Positions 61,179 to 64,000 of a stretch of 64,000 nucleotides of DNA are shown one piece after another. The position numbers and the translations under genes were made by a program. Below the pieces are notes generated by a model, which was not told where the DNA came from, did not search any database, and saw nothing but the letters and a program-made list of their open reading frames with translations. Positions within the stretch are counted from its first letter, which is position 1. Each line of letters begins with the position of its first letter. Origin of the DNA: CAWAXW01 sp963786155 (lineage in GTDB: Bacteria; Actinomycetota; CADDZG01; WHSQ01); contig CAWAXW010000006.1 in assembly GCA_963786155.1 (NCBI GenBank), positions 2,542,001 to 2,606,000 of the forward strand. Reading direction: 5' to 3'.

Positions 61179-62084
61179 GTGAGCGAGAGCACGACCCCGA
61201 CTTCTCCGACCGATCCGAGCACGGCAGGTGTCTTGCTCTCGGCGGGAGCGGCAGTCGCATTCGGAACGCTTGCCATATCTGCCAGCTTCGCCTACGACGT
61301 GGGGGCCGACCCTTTGCCGCTCCTGGCGGCGCGCTTCGCTTTAGCCGCTGCGTTGCTGGGATCATTCATGTGGGTGTCGGGACGCCGGTTCTCATCCGGG
61401 CGCAAGCACGTGATTCGCCTTCTTCTCATGGGCATCTTTGGATACGCGTTCGAGGCGTCGCTGTTCTTCTTGGCGCTGCAGCACGCGCCGGCGGGAACGG
61501 TCAGCCTCATCTTCTACAGCTATCCGCTCTTCGCAACGATCCTTGCCATCTCGTTGCGGACGGAGCGTCCAAGTCCCCGAACGTTCGCGGCGCTCGGCCT
61601 CGGCACGACGGGTGTCTCTCTCGTCTTCGCCGCCTCGATCGATGACCCGACCGGACCGCTCCTTGCCCTGGCGGCAGCGATCGCAGTTGCGATCTACTTC
61701 ACTCTGGCCCAGATCGTGCTGAGAGATGTGGATGCAACCGAAGCCGCTTTCTGGACAACCGCCGGAGCGGCCGTGGGAACGCTTGCGATCAGCGCCATCC
61801 TTCGGCAGGGTCTTCCCGCCGCCGCCCTGCCGGCGGCCACGGCCCTGGCTCTCGCAACGTCGGTGGCATTCGTCCTCTTGTTCGCAGCCATCACGCGGAT
61901 CGGAGCATCCAGAGCGGCGATCGCGACGATGCTCGAGCCGATAACTACCGTCGTCCTCGCGGCACTCTTGCTCGACGAAGAGATCACCGCGCGCGTCGCG
62001 ATCGGGGCCGCGCTGGTGATCGCGGCGCTCCCCCTTCTGACGGCAGGTCGCAAGCAGGAGACCCCGTCCCCCGACACGATCTAG
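61179..62084 (+). CDS. EamA/DMT-family transporter
   Basis: A 301-residue protein from GTG 61179 with ten predicted membrane helices in two EamA repeats. The first repeat has GVLLSAGAAVAFGTLAISAS and ALQHAPAGTVSLIFYSYPLF; the second has LALAAAIAVAIYFTLAQIVL and RAAIATMLEPITTVVLAALL, with LLDEEITARVAIGAALVIAA at the end. The family exports amino acids, drugs or other small metabolites; the substrate is unknown. It is divergent from terC by 67 bp, and its stop is nested in the same CTAG as the convergent reductase stop. Confidence 0.92.
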   Translation: MSESTTPTSPTDPSTAGVLLSAGAAVAFGTLAISASFAYDVGADPLPLLAARFALAAALLGSFMWVSGRRFSSGRKHVIRLLLMGIFGYAFEASLFFLALQHAPAGTVSLIFYSYPLFATILAISLRTERPSPRTFAALGLGTTGVSLVFAASIDDPTGPLLALAAAIAVAIYFTLAQIVLRDVDATEAAFWTTAGAAVGTLAISAILRQGLPAAALPAATALALATSVAFVLLFAAITRIGASRAAIATMLEPITTVVLAALLLDEEITARVAIGAALVIAALPLLTAGRKQETPSPDTI

Positions 62085-63031
62085 TGCTCGCTGATGATGC
62101 TTTCGATCTCGCCGAGCGTCTCTTCGTCGAGCTCGACCCACCCGGCGCGGGAGTTCTCGGCGACGTGCTCCGGCGACCGAGAGCCGGCAATGGCTCCGGT
62201 CGCGCCACGTTGATGCACGACCCAAGCGAGAGCGAGCTGGGCGAGGGTGATGTCCATTCGCTTCGCGATCGGACGGAGCCGATCGACGATCTCGAGATTC
62301 TTCTCTTTTACGCCAGGTGCGAACAGGCGCTTGTAGTAGGCGGCCATACCTCCGCCGTAACCACCGCCCCGCCAATCGTCGTCACCGAACTCGGTGTCGG
62401 CGTCGATCGCGCCCGTTAGAAGGCCGTAGGCGAGGGGGCCGTACGCGATGATGCCCGTGCCGTTGTCCGCGCAGAATTCAAAGAGGTCGGACCGGCCGTC
62501 GCGCCAGAGCAACGAAAACTGCGGTTGATACGAGTCGACGTGCCGGCTCTTCTCGCACCGCTCGATCAGGTCTCGATCGAAGTTCGATACACCGATGTAG
62601 CGCACGAGCCCATCGTCGACGAGCGACGCCATCGCCTCCCACGTCTCTTCGATCGGGGTGTTCTGGTCCCGCCAGTGGCATTGGAAAAGGTCGATGACGT
62701 CGCGGTCGAGTCGCTTGAGGCTTCCCTCGGCCCCCGCGCGCACTCCCTTTGCATCGAACCCACTGCCGGCGGGCTGCGGAGCGACCTTGGTGAACACCAT
62801 GACGTCGTCGAACCCTTTGATCGCCTCGCCGACGAGCTCTTCTGAACGGCCGCCGCCGTACACCTCCGCGCTGTCGATCCAATTGCAGCCTTGCTCGATC
62901 GCCGTCCTCATGGCGCGGACCGTCACGTCATCCGGCGGGTTCGGACCCCACCCCATGCCCCCCGCCTCCCACGAGCCATACCCCACGACCGATATCTGGG
63001 GTCCGGCGGAACCAAGCTGGGCCATCCTCAT
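62081..63031 (-). CDS. Aldo/keto reductase
   Basis: About 316 residues from ATG 63031, chosen over 63091 because GAAGGGAGAAG precedes it and the family start (MRMAQLGSAGPQISVVGYGS) follows. The catalytic tetrad is visible: Asp and Tyr in DSAEVYGGGRSEELVG, Lys in VFTKVAPQ, His in FQCHWRD. The NADPH region is AGSRSPEHVAEN near the C-terminus. It is a TIM-barrel oxidoreductase that reduces aldehydes or ketones; the substrate is unknown. It is codirectional with the upstream pyridoxamine-oxidase-like gene. Confidence 0.93.
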   Translation of the reverse strand: MRMAQLGSAGPQISVVGYGSWEAGGMGWGPNPPDDVTVRAMRTAIEQGCNWIDSAEVYGGGRSEELVGEAIKGFDDVMVFTKVAPQPAGSGFDAKGVRAGAEGSLKRLDRDVIDLFQCHWRDQNTPIEETWEAMASLVDDGLVRYIGVSNFDRDLIERCEKSRHVDSYQPQFSLLWRDGRSDLFEFCADNGTGIIAYGPLAYGLLTGAIDADTEFGDDDWRGGGYGGGMAAYYKRLFAPGVKEKNLEIVDRLRPIAKRMDITLAQLALAWVVHQRGATGAIAGSRSPEHVAENSRAGWVELDEETLGEIESIISEH

Positions 63032-63097
63032 GAGCTTCTCCCTTCGATCCTCGAGCGCGTCGACGATTTGTTGGGGGAACCCCGCCGGCAAGCCGGC

Positions 63098-63577
63098 TCA
63101 CTGGTTCCCCCCTACCCCCTCCTTTGCGTGGTCCCAGGATGCAGCGTCTTTCATCGGCAGGACGATTCCAACGCGTTTGTGAGCCTGACGTTCGATGTCG
63201 GCTCGCGGGCCATCCTCGTAAGCCACGCCGAGCCGAGGTAGGAAACAGTGCTCGTAGATCCGGCGACCGATATCGGCGATCGCGTCGTACTCCTCAACGA
63301 GAACGGCGCTCCCTCGCACAAGCACGCCTTTGGTGTCGACGTAGGGCTCTCCGCCCTCGATGAGGACCGCGCAGCGCGGATCTCTCGTCAGATTTCGCGC
63401 CTTCTGACTCTTCCTATACGTCCACATATGGATCTCGGAGGCGGATGGCACGAAGTACATCGTCACTGCGTGAGGCATCCCGTGGCGATCCAACGTCGAG
63501 AGCACGCACGTCGTCATCGACGCCACGAAGGACTCGATCGCATCCGGGGTCATATCGAGCTGGGGTCGCGTACCCAT
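63098..63577 (-). CDS. Pyridoxamine 5'-phosphate oxidase/F420-dependent-reductase-like split-barrel protein
   Basis: A 159-residue protein with the flavin-binding split-barrel pattern: CVLSTLDRHGMPHAVTMYFV, WTYRKSQKARNLTRDPRCAV and VLVRGSAVLVEEYD. Actinobacterial members often use F420 or FMN or bind heme; I cannot tell which applies. The gap to the divergent patatin gene is only 25 bp. Confidence 0.87.
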   Translation of the reverse strand: MGTRPQLDMTPDAIESFVASMTTCVLSTLDRHGMPHAVTMYFVPSASEIHMWTYRKSQKARNLTRDPRCAVLIEGGEPYVDTKGVLVRGSAVLVEEYDAIADIGRRIYEHCFLPRLGVAYEDGPRADIERQAHKRVGIVLPMKDAASWDHAKEGVGGNQ

Positions 63578-63602
63578 CGGTCAGACGTTAGCCTGAGCCA
63601 CA

Positions 63603-64000
63603 ATGAAGCTGGGACTGGTGCTTGGAGGCGGGGGCCTGGTGGGGATGGGCTACCACGCCGGCGTCCTCAAGGCTCTGGACGAGTCCGGGATAGATGCGGG
63701 CGTCGCCGACCTCATCATCGGAACAAGCGCCGGCTCCGTCATCGGGTCCTATCTCGCATCGGGCTGGGCAGCCAGCGACTTCTACGAGTACGGGCTCGGT
63801 CGCCATCCGCGTTCGAGCAACGATCCCGAAGAGCATCGGCAAGAGGTGCGAGACATCTTCATCCCGATGTGGACTTCGGGCGGCGAAAGGATTCGCAGAG
63901 GCATCGGCTCGTTCTTCGCCCTCGCCTCGTCGCGCGGCCTGTGGCGTACGGGAGGCAGGATGCCGATCGGTGCACTCAGGCGCGCGTTTCCATCGGGCAT
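63603..64000 (+). CDS. Patatin-like phospholipase, 3'-truncated by window end
   Basis: From ATG 63603 the frame stays open to the window end (~132 residues). It begins MKLGLVLGGGGLVGMGYHAG (oxyanion Gly-rich motif), then LDESGIDAGVADLIIGTSAG with the nucleophile serine in G-T-S-A-G-S, and SYLASGWAAS. This is the patatin fold of acyl hydrolases acting on phospholipids. The catalytic Asp lies beyond the window. Confidence 0.9.
   Translation, partial: MKLGLVLGGGGLVGMGYHAGVLKALDESGIDAGVADLIIGTSAGSVIGSYLASGWAASDFYEYGLGRHPRSSNDPEEHRQEVRDIFIPMWTSGGERIRRGIGSFFALASSRGLWRTGGRMPIGALRRAFPSG

Noticed and set aside
61392..62375. Minus-strand 327-codon frame over the EamA transporter
   Set aside because: Extremely Arg-rich shadow of a membrane-protein gene.

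Overview
The window is a GC-rich chromosomal segment that most likely comes from an uncultured actinobacterium (Actinomycetota). The evidence is a clpS gene followed directly by a DUF2017 gene (an actinobacterial pair), a DUF4234/DUF2231/CBS/SRPBCC gene mix, GTG starts, very short divergent gaps, and two secreted proteins ending in LPFTG sortase signals. No rRNA and no CRISPR array is visible.

Backbone, left part (1-9063): a truncated ABC exporter with a translationally coupled short-chain dehydrogenase, an O-methyltransferase/inositol-monophosphatase pair, a CsbD stress protein with a clear UUCG-type terminator, a CoA-disulfide-reductase-like flavoenzyme broken by one frameshift, a secreted delta-60-repeat protein and a lipoprotein phosphodiesterase.

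Genomic island (9095-32821, about 23.7 kb): it sits in the 3' end of a tRNA-Arg(CCT) gene. A perfect 45-bp direct repeat marks both ends and a tyrosine integrase lies just inside the left end. A 19-bp direct repeat next to both ends may be integrase arm sites. Cargo: a DUF4160/DUF2442 pair, two unknown secreted proteins, a primase remnant, a MobF (TrwC/TraA) relaxase-helicase broken in several frames, a very large secreted RHS/YD-repeat protein with a variable C-terminus followed by an overlapping PH-like membrane protein (candidate toxin and immunity), an excisionase-like gene, a secreted subtilisin, a secreted cysteine-rich repeat protein fused to a DNase I-like (EEP) domain, an RTX-like protein, and a second, broken copy of the excisionase gene near the right end. 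No type IV secretion genes are seen, so the element looks like a mobilizable or decayed integrative element carrying surface and antagonism genes.

Backbone, right part (32822-64000): a small membrane protein, a BNR-type secreted protein, a CASTOR/POLLUX-like channel, a lipoprotein, and a leftward group of CDP-alcohol phosphatidyltransferase remnant, cdsA, plsC and a GH38 mannosidase. Then come a sulfatase, a second phosphodiesterase paralog, an LVIVD-like protein, 6-phosphogluconate dehydrogenase, ClpS, DUF2017, a BCP peroxiredoxin, DUF4234, endonuclease IV, CBS, SRPBCC, DUF2231, YchF, arginase and an SDR. Nearly every gene from about 42 to 54.8 kb is broken by single-base indels, although the protein sequence resumes at once in another frame. 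This points to sequence error in an assembly rather than to gene decay. The window ends with a PD40/RTX protein, twin LPFTG-anchored polyproline proteins that share a conserved 55-nt leader, TerC, an EamA transporter, an aldo/keto reductase, a pyridoxamine-oxidase-like protein and the start of a patatin.

Coordinates of frameshifted genes span the whole reconstructed gene. Breakpoints are approximate and were found by reading where homology-like sequence changes frame.
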